A DNA stretch of 64,000 bases. Origin: Nitrospirota bacterium (GTDB taxonomy: Bacteria > Nitrospirota > UBA9217). The notes under the pieces are model-generated. The model was not told where the DNA came from, did not search any database, and saw nothing but the letters and a program-made list of their open reading frames with translations. Each line of letters starts with the position of its first letter. Position 1 is the first letter of the stretch. A program made the position numbers and the translations under genes. The stretch spans positions 1 to 64,000 of the forward strand of contig JAGVOT010000070.1 in the NCBI GenBank assembly GCA_020052615.1, read 5' to 3'. Of the stretch, positions 35,001-42,800 are shown one piece after another.

Positions 35001-35259
35001 GACCAGGGGAACCACATACACTATCCGCTGGAACTATGTCGGCAATCCCGGGTCCAACGTGAAGATCGAACTTCTTAAAGGCGGTGTGCTTAGCCGCACC
35101 ATCACGAGCAGCACATCCCGGGGAAGTGGCGGGATTGGCTCCTACAGCTGGAGGATTTCGAAAAGCCAAGCAACGGGGTCGGATTACACGATCAGGGTCA
35201 CGAGCACATCGAACAGTAATTACAGAGATACGAGCAATGGAAATTTCACTATTCAGTAG
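29005..35259 (+). CDS. Giant secreted subtilisin-like (S8) protease with mosaic C-terminus
   Basis: A 2084-residue exported serine protease. A signal peptide (1-25) and prodomain (about 45-118) precede the S8 catalytic domain (about 135-450), with catalytic Asp169 (VIDSGVDYTH), His227 (HGTHVAGT) and Ser394 (SGTSMAVPHVAG). The long tail has a putative-Ig domain (about 549-630), an SBBP-type beta-propeller (632-972), two Ig-like domains (975-1152), a second propeller (1153-1495), three more Ig-like domains (1499-1759), InlB-B-type repeats (1762-1985), and a Kre9-like end domain (VPNGGESWTRG onward). The first three quarters are markedly AT-rich, and the last quarter has host-like GC, suggesting a composite origin. 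Confidence 0.92.
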   Translation: MKTDFVRACIFPALTVFFFSGSVFAVDGLHEKRPDQGPLAQKQEKNFKKGELIVKFKKEVADQIKKGKHDKHGAKRLKQFKHTGVEIVQLATGMTVEEAIARYMSDTDVEYAEPNYIIYAQDLPKTFPDDPYLSNQWGVYGSLWSPGIMAPEAWSITTGNSDVVIAVIDSGVDYTHADLTTNIWVNPGEISGNGIDDDNNGYIDDIHGINAINGTGNPMDDGYHGTHVAGTIGAVGNNAVGITGVSWNTKIMACKFMSGNPARGSLADALECLEYVKEMKNRGVNVVATNNSYGDATILFTSLFDAINQQRDILFVQAAGNARYDVDYIQVRGNTTSYSRYYLPNYIVVGATTKRDELWFVSNYGRHSVHVGAPGDQIYSTIPNNGYQMDSGTSMAVPHVAGNAALIASRYPTKSAAQIRNLILSGGDVMGDLVSKTLTGRRINAYGSLTCSNSPVFSILKYPMDYSVGVTQHLSAISINCDESIGPVTVTTHSGEIVQLHDDGVSPDLAAGDGIFMGTWTPSVHGDKLVYSSPIGTDEVVTTPLSILTTSVKNAFRNTPYSFLFKAYGGVAPHVWRITSGSLPSGLSLTSPGEIVGIPAETGSFSFGIEAKDLSGLVSQAWLTIAVDEFDSSAFELWGKQYDSAPGVLEVHEVGNSIASDTLGNVFVGGEISRYDSQTWLRPSDAFLVKYDQDGNVVWTRSYDTGTYDGAVSVAVDSENNIYTAGYEHNGINRGYLLVKYDQLGDKLWNTRYEVDQLDSAVTDMAIDASDNIYLIGTASSNNIAVFDKNGIMLRSFTARVNSGIAVDSSGNIYAAGQNLLIKHSPDGGEIWAANSLGTITDLALDVSGNVYISGAILYGSNKDYLIEKYSTGGTPLWSKNYDGTSDDNANDIAVDKLGNIYVTGYADLNFLTLKYSFDGVLLWKKLYDTGNSDFANGIAVDLNENVYVTGRSYNENPISGSNDDCTTVKYKNNDVMIANGGLASATINLAYNAALTATGGTLPYAWSLLSGALPDGVSLNAATGEIYGTPSTLGTFNFWILVTDINGVSGIMPFTIVVHNKPIQILSSLLPNGSVYNYYSGTLNADGGTPPYQWSITGQPLPNGLILNNVTGELSGIPANAGIFSFTVLVTDADSVSTSREFGISIFPYGIVKDYISVFDSGGNETPTGIAVDQTGNIYVSGNSDSGAFVIKFTPDGMQAWTRIIENANAEDIFVDQNGFIYIAGYVGNSSGYDFLLVQYDASGVVVWQTTYDNGGNDYAYGIAVDSAGNIYIAGTVYDSIGDRVLVLKYGTSKDILWTQQYDDGYDDRATSITVDANHNVYIGGKFNNGSYDYRTIKLDENGSIEWVRTYDGGGSDSGNDIDVTDNGEVHITGSSTINAAGGPSVAYVTIKYDAQGNELWAKIFDRVAAYDSARSVQVDGRGGVYVTGVSTNSNHRDCQTIKYDSSGDEIWSYTLDNGADEYCYDMYVANETDVYIVGNYFNGMNTDMFVAKYTQVYPLMIETVVLPFGIRNIFNAQTLTATGGALPYLWTIVGGGLPTGLTLNSATGEIAGVPTTAGISTFTVQVTDARSVSTTKELSIAIYEPLEITTSSLSSGTIGTLYSTTLAANGGLQPYTWSVPVGNPPIGLTLSSSTGEISGEPITSGTLTFMVQVTDAQSISTTKELSIAIYEPLAITTGSLAGGALGTSYSQTLAATGGLAPYTWTVASGSIPAGLSLNSASGDFFGTLTSAGTYSFTIQVADANGSTGVRAFTVPIHVVIEAVSGTNGAITPSGPVSVNAGDSQAFTITPNTGYHVSDVLVDSVSVGAVTTYTFDSVTANHTIQATFAINTYTVTPTAGPHGTISPATPQTVNFLQPVSFTITPNTGYHIASVTGCNGTLNGSTYTTGPVTADCTVSAMFAINTYALTVTKAGTGSGTVTSSPAGINCGSSCSATYDHGTVVTLTAASSVDSLFAGWSGGGCSGTGTCVTSMDAAKTATTIFNQHITVTVPNGGESWTRGTTYTIRWNYVGNPGSNVKIELLKGGVLSRTITSSTSRGSGGIGSYSWRISKSQATGSDYTIRVTSTSNSNYRDTSNGNFTIQ

Positions 35260-35267
35260 GTAGTGCG

Positions 35268-35300
35268 CAAGGGAGCAGGAATACTATTCCTGCTCCCTTG
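35268..35300. terminator. Perfect 15-bp hairpin after the subtilase gene
   Basis: CAAGGGAGCAGGAAT, a 3-base loop, then its exact complement, starting 9 bases after the stop codon. There is no T-tract, so it may stabilise the mRNA end or act with another factor rather than as a textbook intrinsic terminator. Confidence 0.65.
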
Positions 35301-35454
35301 CCATTCCTGCTCAGATTCCAGCCTGTACGGTCAGGGCTGGGGTCATGAGCGGGGATTGGGATTGCTCCGAAGAATCGATATTAATGGAGCGGAGAGAGAA
35401 TGAATTTGCTTTGAGGGCTTCTCTGCCACGTTAGGAGGATGTTTCCAAACCCGC

Positions 35455-35670
35455 ATGGATAATCTCCTGTCCAACTCCCTCCAGGGGACCTGGCGGGATG
35501 CGGCGGTCAAGGACGTGACCAAGATGTTCGGCCCGGCGTGCGGGCAGAACTGGTATGCCGTCACCCTGGTCCTTGTCTCAGTCATGGCATTTCTCGCCTG
35601 TTTTGGCGCCGTTCTGGGCGCTGTGGCGGGCACCATCATGAACCGGTTCTTTAAACTTCTGTTGAAATAA
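35455..35670 (+). pseudogene. Truncated second copy of the small membrane-protein gene (right direct repeat)
   Basis: Bases here repeat 27931-28146 almost exactly. The copy lacks the first membrane helix; from ATG 35455 it encodes 71 residues (MDNLLSNSLQGTWRD to KLLLK). No ribosome binding site lies at a good distance: the nearest GGAGG is some 17 bases upstream. It is probably not functional and is best read as a recombination or duplication footprint. Confidence 0.75.
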
Positions 35671-35780
35671 CCTCGCCCTCTCGATGATCCAGCGGGGAGG
35701 GACAGAGCCCTGCGTGGTAACGTATGGCCGGTATTAATCAAAGAAAATACCCAATAAAAAAAGGTTTAAAATTATTTTAC

Positions 35781-35808
35781 TTGACACCCGGTGAATTTAC
35801 ACTATTAT
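35781..35808 (+). promoter_or_regulatory. Sigma-70-type promoter for the cytochrome operon
   Basis: TTGACA at 35781-35786, a 16-base spacer, and TATTAT at 35803-35808, within AT-rich DNA. Start of transcription would fall near 35815. Confidence 0.55.
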
Positions 35809-35843
35809 TGTAGTAATTGAAAATAGGTAATAAGCGTTGGTCC

Positions 35844-35891
35844 CTGAGTGGATGATTATAAACCAACAATGATATGAGCATAATCACTCAG
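35844..35891. promoter_or_regulatory. Imperfect inverted repeat in the cytochrome-operon leader
   Basis: CTGAGTG-GAT-GATTAT pairs with ATAATC-ACTCAG across an inner region of about 21 bases. It lies just downstream of the predicted transcription start, so it could be an operator or an mRNA hairpin. Confidence 0.4.
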
Positions 35892-36023
35892 AATTACTGC
35901 AGAAGACCGTATGAAATACATAATAGCTACAAATCAGTCGTGATTAATATATTGATAAATTAAAACAAAATAATATAAGTAGCAAATTGTTTTATGTGGT
36001 ATTGATATTGCATTTTATTTTCC

Positions 36024-36057
36024 GATTGAGAAATAGATAAATGTTTGATTCTCAATC
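36024..36057. promoter_or_regulatory. 9-bp inverted repeat close to the first cytochrome start
   Basis: GATTGAGAA (36024-36032) and TTCTCAATC (36049-36057) are exact complements, 16 bases apart and 39 bases before ATG 36097. Operator or mRNA structure are both possible. Confidence 0.45.
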
Positions 36058-36096
36058 ATTTAGGAAAATAAACGTAGTTTAATCAAGGAGCTGCGC

Positions 36097-36921
36097 ATGG
36101 AAAGGGAAAAACTAACATCTAGAGCGGGATTCATAATTATATTGAGCATGCTCTATATAGTAGGAATCATGTGTGGCCCGACAGGGGCTGCTACTACGAT
36201 CGTAGGCAGTAAACACGATTTTTCCGAAGGAAATAATACGGGTAATACGCCTTTTGCGAGGGCATTTGCCACCGATCCCCTCAACATTGGTTTCGGTCTT
36301 TTGATCGATGAGGTCTGCGTATTTTGCCATACGCCTCATGGGGCGTCTACTGATGCGGCCAATGGAACGAATACGCTTCTTTGGAACCGGGTATCTTCAC
36401 CTTCACCGGGGTCCGGTTTTGCGGGTTATACCATGTATTCAAGCGCATCGTTTACGATCTCTCCTGCAGCCCCAACAGGCATCAGTATGATGTGTATGAG
36501 CTGCCACGATGGCGTTACATCGGTCGCTGCAAATATGGGTGCCTTTCCCACCTTGCTGAATGCTCCGGGGACAGGGAATCCCACGGTCATTTACACTATT
36601 GACGGATCGAAGGATGGTGCTATCGGCGATGTGTATGATGGACCGACTGGTTTTTTAGGGATATGGGGAGCGAACATCGGTAATGCACTTCCAGGCGGCG
36701 GCGGTACCATTGATCTCAGCAATGACCATCCGATCTCCTTTGCCTATCCAGCAACGTCAGCGGTTCTGCAGGAACCGACCGATCCGCGGTTAAGGCTGTT
36801 CGGAACAACAAAGAAACTGGAGTGCGCCACGTGTCACACCGTGCACGATAACACAAACGCGCCTTTTTTAGCGATGCCCAACACGAGCAGTCTTATGTGC
36901 CGAAATTGCCATACGTTGTAG
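36097..36921 (+). CDS. Exported tetrahaem cytochrome c
   Basis: A 274-residue protein with an N-terminal signal/membrane helix (about 10-32) and four haem-binding motifs: CVFCH, CMSCH, CATCH and CRNCH. An SNDHPISF segment resembles the doubled-CXXCH family in which histidines near the motifs serve as second axial ligands. Haem is attached in the periplasm. It is the first gene of an operon with far larger cytochromes and may act as a small periplasmic carrier feeding them. AAGGAG lies 8 bases before ATG. Confidence 0.9.
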   Translation: MEREKLTSRAGFIIILSMLYIVGIMCGPTGAATTIVGSKHDFSEGNNTGNTPFARAFATDPLNIGFGLLIDEVCVFCHTPHGASTDAANGTNTLLWNRVSSPSPGSGFAGYTMYSSASFTISPAAPTGISMMCMSCHDGVTSVAANMGAFPTLLNAPGTGNPTVIYTIDGSKDGAIGDVYDGPTGFLGIWGANIGNALPGGGGTIDLSNDHPISFAYPATSAVLQEPTDPRLRLFGTTKKLECATCHTVHDNTNAPFLAMPNTSSLMCRNCHTL

Positions 36922-36978
36922 CCGGAGAAGGCGAAGCAGTGCTATTTGACGAACGTGAAAGCGGTCCTGGAGGTGGAT

Positions 36979-39759
36979 ATGAGGTCTAGAACAATAATTC
37001 CCATGATCATAATGATCGCCATGACGGGCTTGCTGGTTGCCGGCGTCGTGCAGGCGGCACCCGTAGGGGTGGCGTCGATCACCGAGAAGATCGACAACCC
37101 CGGGCGTGTCGCAGTTGATGCCCAGGGCAACCTCTATGTGACCGAGGCCGCCAAGAACGTTGTTAAAAAATTCAGCAGCAAGGGCAGATACCTAGCCTCC
37201 CTGACCGTTCCACGACCGCTTGGCATCGCTGCCGACGCCTCCGGATTCCTCTATATCGGCTCGGAAGGCGAAAAAAGAGTGAACGTCTATGACACCGCGC
37301 TCACCTTTGTTCGCAGCATCGGCACGGACGTCCAGAAGCCGAACTCCGTCGCCGTCGATGCCACCGGGATGGTCTATGTCACCGATACCCTGCGCAACAT
37401 TGTCAAGGTGTATGATCCGGCAGGCAGCAGTGTGAACTTCGTGTGGGGCGCTGCCTTCAGAAAGCCCATGGGTGTTGCGGTGAACGACGAGGCTGGTGAT
37501 ATCTACGTTGTCGATGTTCCAAAATTGCCGACTTCCAATGGCGAAACCGATGGGACGCGGATCCTGGTTTTCAACAAGTCAGGCGCTTTCCAGCGGACCA
37601 TCGGTCAGTCGGTTGGTCAGCAGGCAAAGTACACCGAGGTCGCCTGCGACAAGGGCGGTACGCTTTATGTTACCGACTCGATAGCGAATGTCTTCCTATT
37701 CAATTCCGTGACCGGCGCTGCTCAAGGCACCCTGTCCGGTTCTGTAAAAGGCATCTTTAATCCCAAGGGTATCGCGATCAGCGGAAACGGCCTCGTCTAT
37801 GTGGCTTCCTATTCGGGCAAGAGCATCGAGGTCTTCGGCTTGGACGGCTACGCGACCATGGACGTTGGTCCGCTTTCGCTGACCTTTGTCGGTACGCAGT
37901 ATGCCGGAAATCCCGACCCGATGACCATTGTGATCGCGAACACTGGAAGCGGCACCCTGAACTGGAGCGCAACGGTGGACCGGGATTGGATCACCCTCGG
38001 CAAGCAGGATCCGGTCGGCCCCATGAGCGCGGGCGGGCTCGCGGTCGGCGTGAATATCTCGGCATTCGTCATCGGGACGCAGAGCGGCACTATAATGATC
38101 GATTCCGGCTTCGGCCAGAAGCAGACGGTCAACGTGACTGCTGTTGTTGGCCCGGCGCCTCTTCTGAGCATCAGCAACGGCTGGCTGAATTTCAGCGCCA
38201 AGAAGGGGACGACCCCGGCAGCACAGGGGATCGCGCTCGGGATCGACAACCTGACCGGCCCCGTGGCCTGGAGCATTGCATCGGATTCGCCCTCGTGGCT
38301 TGCCGTATCCCCGGCATCGGGGACGATCTCCGCCTCGGCCGTGACGGGCGCGGCGACAGTCTCCGTGAACACCGCCGGCCTGAAGATAGGTTCCTACTCA
38401 GGTATCCTGACCGTATCCGCGCCCGGCGTCATTGGGACCGGCGGCAAGATCACGGTCAACCTCACGGTCACTCCTTCCACCAAGATCAACGTAAACACGA
38501 ACCGGCCTGACGCAACCTTCTCGGTAAGCGGCCCGGCCAGCTATAGCGGCAGCGGCGAAGTCTGGAGCATGGAGGATGTGCCTGCAGGCGACTATACGGT
38601 GACCTTTAACACGGTCGCCGGGTACAAGAAGCCCCTGCCCCAGGCCAAGTCCCTTGCTGGAGACGGAGAGGTGACGTTCGGCGGCACTTACGCCTCGCTG
38701 CAGGAACTCGCAGCGAAGAAGAACATTGTCGTTGCCAAAGGCCCGGGCGCGAGGAATGACGCCCTGGTAAAGGCCTATAAGAACAACGGGACGCCGGTCG
38801 CGTTCGACCTGGTCGCCCTGAGCACCCGCTTCGGCGCAAACGTCGCTGTAGGTGATATCGACAACGACGGCGAGGCCGAACTCATCGTCGGGGCTGGTGA
38901 CGGAACAGCCAATCCCGCGACGGTGCGCGTGTTCAAAGCCGACAAGACGCAGGTCCTCGAGTTCGTGCCTTTCGGTTCTCTGAACGGCGTCCGCGTGACG
39001 GCGGCCGACCTGAATGGCGACGGCATGGCGGAGATCATCGTCTCTCCGGCCGGCGGAGCAGACAACGCGGGCAAGGTAGCGGTCTACACTTACGATGCGG
39101 CACAGAAGAAGATGGCTGCCACGGGCATTGAGTTCACTGCGTATACCCATGCCTACGGCGCGAACATCGCGGCTGCAGACATCGACGGCACCGGGAAGCC
39201 GGTGATTGTTACGGCACCCGGCCTTGGCAAGCAGAGCCCGGCCCTGGTCAAGCTCTGGAAGGTGGACACAACGCCTCCTGTCGGCAAATGGACTGCCACG
39301 CTGCTGAAGGACATCTCGCTGGGCGGCGCATACGGCGCAACGGTCGCTGCCGGTGATGTAGACAGTGACGGCAATGACGAGATCATCGTAGGAACGAGCG
39401 GCGACAATGCGATGGTCACGATCGTGAAGGCCGACGGGTCCCGCTCGGGCTTCAAGGCCTTCGATAAGAATACGGTGAACGTGGCCGCGGCGGACCTGGA
39501 CGGCGACGGCATTGCTGAGATTATCGCGGCCCAGGGCCCCAACATCAGCCAGACGGGCACAGCGGACAAGAGCGCAGGTAACGGCAAGCAGGGGAAGAAG
39601 AAGGACGGGAAGGAAAGGGAAGTTGAATACAGCGATGCAGACCAGGAGCGCGGCGTGGTACGGGTGTTCAGCGCCTCAGGCAAACTGAACTTTGTCATTG
39701 CTCCGTTCGAAGGTGCGCAGGACGGAATCAATATTGCAGTCGGTGATCTCGGCATCTAG
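36979..39759 (+). CDS. Exported NHL/BACON/FG-GAP repeat protein
   Basis: A 926-residue secreted protein. A signal peptide (about 1-27) is followed by an NHL-type beta-propeller (about 27-287; VAVDAQGNLYVTE, GIAADASGFLYIGS), two BACON-like beta-sandwich domains (about 294-500; WSATVDRDWITL, SDSPSWLAVSPASGTI), a short carboxypeptidase-regulatory-like segment, and an FG-GAP/VCBS-type propeller (about 580-920; VAVGDIDNDGEAELIVG). No haem motif. NHL proteins recur beside multihaem cytochrome conduits in metal reducers and may scaffold them. ATG 36979 follows GGAGGTGG; a TTG at 36946 is less likely. Confidence 0.88.
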   Translation: MRSRTIIPMIIMIAMTGLLVAGVVQAAPVGVASITEKIDNPGRVAVDAQGNLYVTEAAKNVVKKFSSKGRYLASLTVPRPLGIAADASGFLYIGSEGEKRVNVYDTALTFVRSIGTDVQKPNSVAVDATGMVYVTDTLRNIVKVYDPAGSSVNFVWGAAFRKPMGVAVNDEAGDIYVVDVPKLPTSNGETDGTRILVFNKSGAFQRTIGQSVGQQAKYTEVACDKGGTLYVTDSIANVFLFNSVTGAAQGTLSGSVKGIFNPKGIAISGNGLVYVASYSGKSIEVFGLDGYATMDVGPLSLTFVGTQYAGNPDPMTIVIANTGSGTLNWSATVDRDWITLGKQDPVGPMSAGGLAVGVNISAFVIGTQSGTIMIDSGFGQKQTVNVTAVVGPAPLLSISNGWLNFSAKKGTTPAAQGIALGIDNLTGPVAWSIASDSPSWLAVSPASGTISASAVTGAATVSVNTAGLKIGSYSGILTVSAPGVIGTGGKITVNLTVTPSTKINVNTNRPDATFSVSGPASYSGSGEVWSMEDVPAGDYTVTFNTVAGYKKPLPQAKSLAGDGEVTFGGTYASLQELAAKKNIVVAKGPGARNDALVKAYKNNGTPVAFDLVALSTRFGANVAVGDIDNDGEAELIVGAGDGTANPATVRVFKADKTQVLEFVPFGSLNGVRVTAADLNGDGMAEIIVSPAGGADNAGKVAVYTYDAAQKKMAATGIEFTAYTHAYGANIAAADIDGTGKPVIVTAPGLGKQSPALVKLWKVDTTPPVGKWTATLLKDISLGGAYGATVAAGDVDSDGNDEIIVGTSGDNAMVTIVKADGSRSGFKAFDKNTVNVAAADLDGDGIAEIIAAQGPNISQTGTADKSAGNGKQGKKKDGKEREVEYSDADQERGVVRVFSASGKLNFVIAPFEGAQDGINIAVGDLGI

Positions 39760-39809
39760 ACATACTCAATTAACGAAAAAGGCGCGGCATGCAAGAAGGA
39801 GCGTTGAAC

Positions 39810-42800
39810 ATGAAAAGATCAATCATAGGAAGACTCTTGATCCCTGTTGTGCTGGTCGTCCTGTGCCTGAGTGCACAGACGGCGGATGCGCTCGATGCGC
39901 CTCACAACAATCTGGATAAGAACGAGTTGATAACCTGTTCAAGCTGCCACTATTCCGCCGCCAGCCCGCCGGCATGGGTATCGTCGGCGACCCCGACCGG
40001 CGATACTACCAAGTGGAACCTTCTCTGCTTCCAGTGCCATTCGACCGGGAACCTTCCTCATGGTGCAAAGTACGAGGACGTCCAGACCCACTCCAGCGCG
40101 GTTATAGAGTCGGCTAAGTACGGCACCTGGAACGTGGAATGCCGTGTTTGCCATTCTGCGCACTATCAGCAGCAGGCGCTCAGCTACAGCACTGATGCGG
40201 CGAGCTACCTGGCCACCGGGACCGTGGGCGGCTTGGTTACTGCAGCGGCTGCAGTTACTTCGACCATCACTGACACGAGCGCTCCGTTCGTTGCGGGCGC
40301 TTATGAAAATTATCTTCTCATTCCGAACCTGGCCTATCCGACGACGATGTACAGGATCCAAGGGAACACGAACAGCGTGATCACCGTGTACGGTGCGATC
40401 AATCCGTACTATGCCTCGGTCGGCAAGACCTATGCGATCAAGTACGGTAAGATGGTGAACCAAAGCATCGAAACGCCGTCGAGCGGCATGCGCCAGGTAA
40501 AGTACTATGATGCCACAGGCGTGAACTCCTTCGGCTCCGGCACAACATCGGCGACGACCGCCGTCTGCCAGGTCTGCCATACCAGTACCACATCGTTCAA
40601 TAATAGCGGCGCGCAAGAGGCGGGTCTCCATCCTACCGGTGTTGTTGCCGCTAACCAGCCCTGCACCGACTGTCACAGCCATGCATCCGGCTTCAAGCCA
40701 GGCGGGTGTACCAACTGCCACGGCACCCCGCCGGTCGACAGCGGCACGCTGGTGTTCAAGGATAAAGATGGAACTGATGTTACCTCGCAGTCACCGGGAG
40801 CCGGTGCGCATCTCAAGCATACGACCGACGCGAACCTGTCCTGCAGCAACTGCCATACCGGCGGCATGACTTCCGCGCAGGCCGGCGATTTCAGGATCAA
40901 TCTCGGCCTTCGGCTCGGATCGACCGACCTGGACGGCAACTACGATACCACGAGCAGAATAACGTATACCGTTATCGGCACACCGCCGACGACGGTGACC
41001 TACGGCGGCAGTCTGCAGTGTTCGAACCTTTACTGCCACAGCACGGTGCAGGCGGATGGCGGGGTAGGCGCTCCCACTTACAAGACCCCGACATGGACAG
41101 GCACCGTTGCGTGCGGCGACTGCCATAATGCTGATGGCGTGCCCAACACGATGGATACGGGCGGCCATACGTCCCACCTTGCTTCAACGGTCGGCGCGAC
41201 CTGCGATACCTGCCACAGCGGCAATACCCATGCCAACGGAAATATAGAGGTAACCAACGTTTCTTATACCATGGGCGGGACTCCGAGCAACGGCTATGGA
41301 TCGTGCTCGGCAGCGTCCTGCCACATGAGCGCTTATGATGCGGTGATGGTGATGACCCCGACCTGGGGCAATAGTGCCGGTTGCACGGCCTGCCACACCG
41401 TTCCGATCGACGCGACGGGACCGAACACGGGCAGCCATGCCGTGCACAACGTGACGGATTGCTCGCAGTGCCATGCCGGCGCATTGAACAGTACAACGAC
41501 CCCGACCCTGAACCATACCGACGGCAACATCGACGCTACCAACGGCTACCCGGCAACTGTCAAGCACGCGGCAGGGACCTATGCCGGTACCTGTAATTCA
41601 GCATCGTGCCATCAGACGGGCATTTCGACGAACGATTACACGATTACGCCCGTCTGGGGTGATACTACAGCGCCGAATTGCACCGTCTGCCACGCTGCGG
41701 TTCCTGCGACAGGCGCCCATAGCGTCCATGTGACCAGTTCATCGTATGACTGTTCTCAGTGCCATACGGGTGCGATCAAGGATACGAGTTATGCAAGCGC
41801 GCAGCACCGCGACCTGAACATCGACATTTCCGTCGGCGGCTATCCGACGAACAGGCCCATGGGATCTGCCAAACAGTCCTGCTCCGCGACCCAGTGCCAC
41901 GGCACTACGTCGCCGGCCTGGGACAACCTTGCCGGCACGACCGGCGATTGTTCACTTTGCCACGGCATGTCGGCAAACCCTGCCGATGGACGGGACACGG
42001 CCGGCCACACGGCGCCGACGGATTCGCAAGTGGGCGCCCATGTTGCCCATCTGACAGGCACAAGCAACTACAGCTCCGTTGTCGTCTGCTCGGATTGCCA
42101 TGCGGTACCTGCCAGCGTTGCGGCGGCCGGCCATATTGACAGTGCGCTGCCCGCAGAAGTCGTATTCAGCGGCCTGTCAGTATCAAACAGCGCCGCAGCT
42201 AACTATAACACGGGGACCTGTTCGACCGTGTACTGCCACGGCGGCAAGATGATCTATCTGTCAACCAACGGCACGGATACGAGGCCGGTGTGGAACGCGA
42301 TCTCCTATCTGAACTCAATACCCTCGAAGACTGGAGACTGCGGCGTATGTCATGGAGCACCGCCGTCAGGGTATGCGCCAAACAGCCACAGTGGCTCAGA
42401 GACGCTTGCCGAGTGTAGCGGCTGCCACAACCATTTGAGATCAGACGGGACCTTTAGCGCACCGGCACTTCATATAGATGGCACGGTACAGGCCAGCGGC
42501 TGCACGGGTTGCCACGGCCAGCCGCCTGTTGATGCGGCTACCATGGTGACGAGCCCGCCCGCGGGTGCAGAGACCGGCCGGAAAGTTGGCTTCGCGTCGT
42601 CTAATGGTGGCGCCGGTGCTCACGATTTCCATATGAACAGCCTGAGCTTTGTCAGCTGCAACCGCTGCCACAGCGGCGGCGGCGGCGGGACCCACCAGAC
42701 CGCGTTAAAGATCACCTTCGGATTCACCTACGGATTGAACAAAGGTACGTACACTGCACCGGCCCTTTCAAACGGATATACCCTGACCTCGGGCGATCCG

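Larger units (their letters stand above)
35671..36096. other. AT-rich 426-base leader region of the cytochrome operon
   Basis: No gene. From about 35740 the sequence becomes strikingly AT-rich, unlike the surroundings. It contains a promoter candidate (35781-35808), two inverted repeats (35844-35891 and 36024-36057) and the AAGGAG ribosome binding site of the first cytochrome gene. The likely transcript leader is nearly 290 bases, long enough for post-transcriptional control. Confidence 0.55.
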
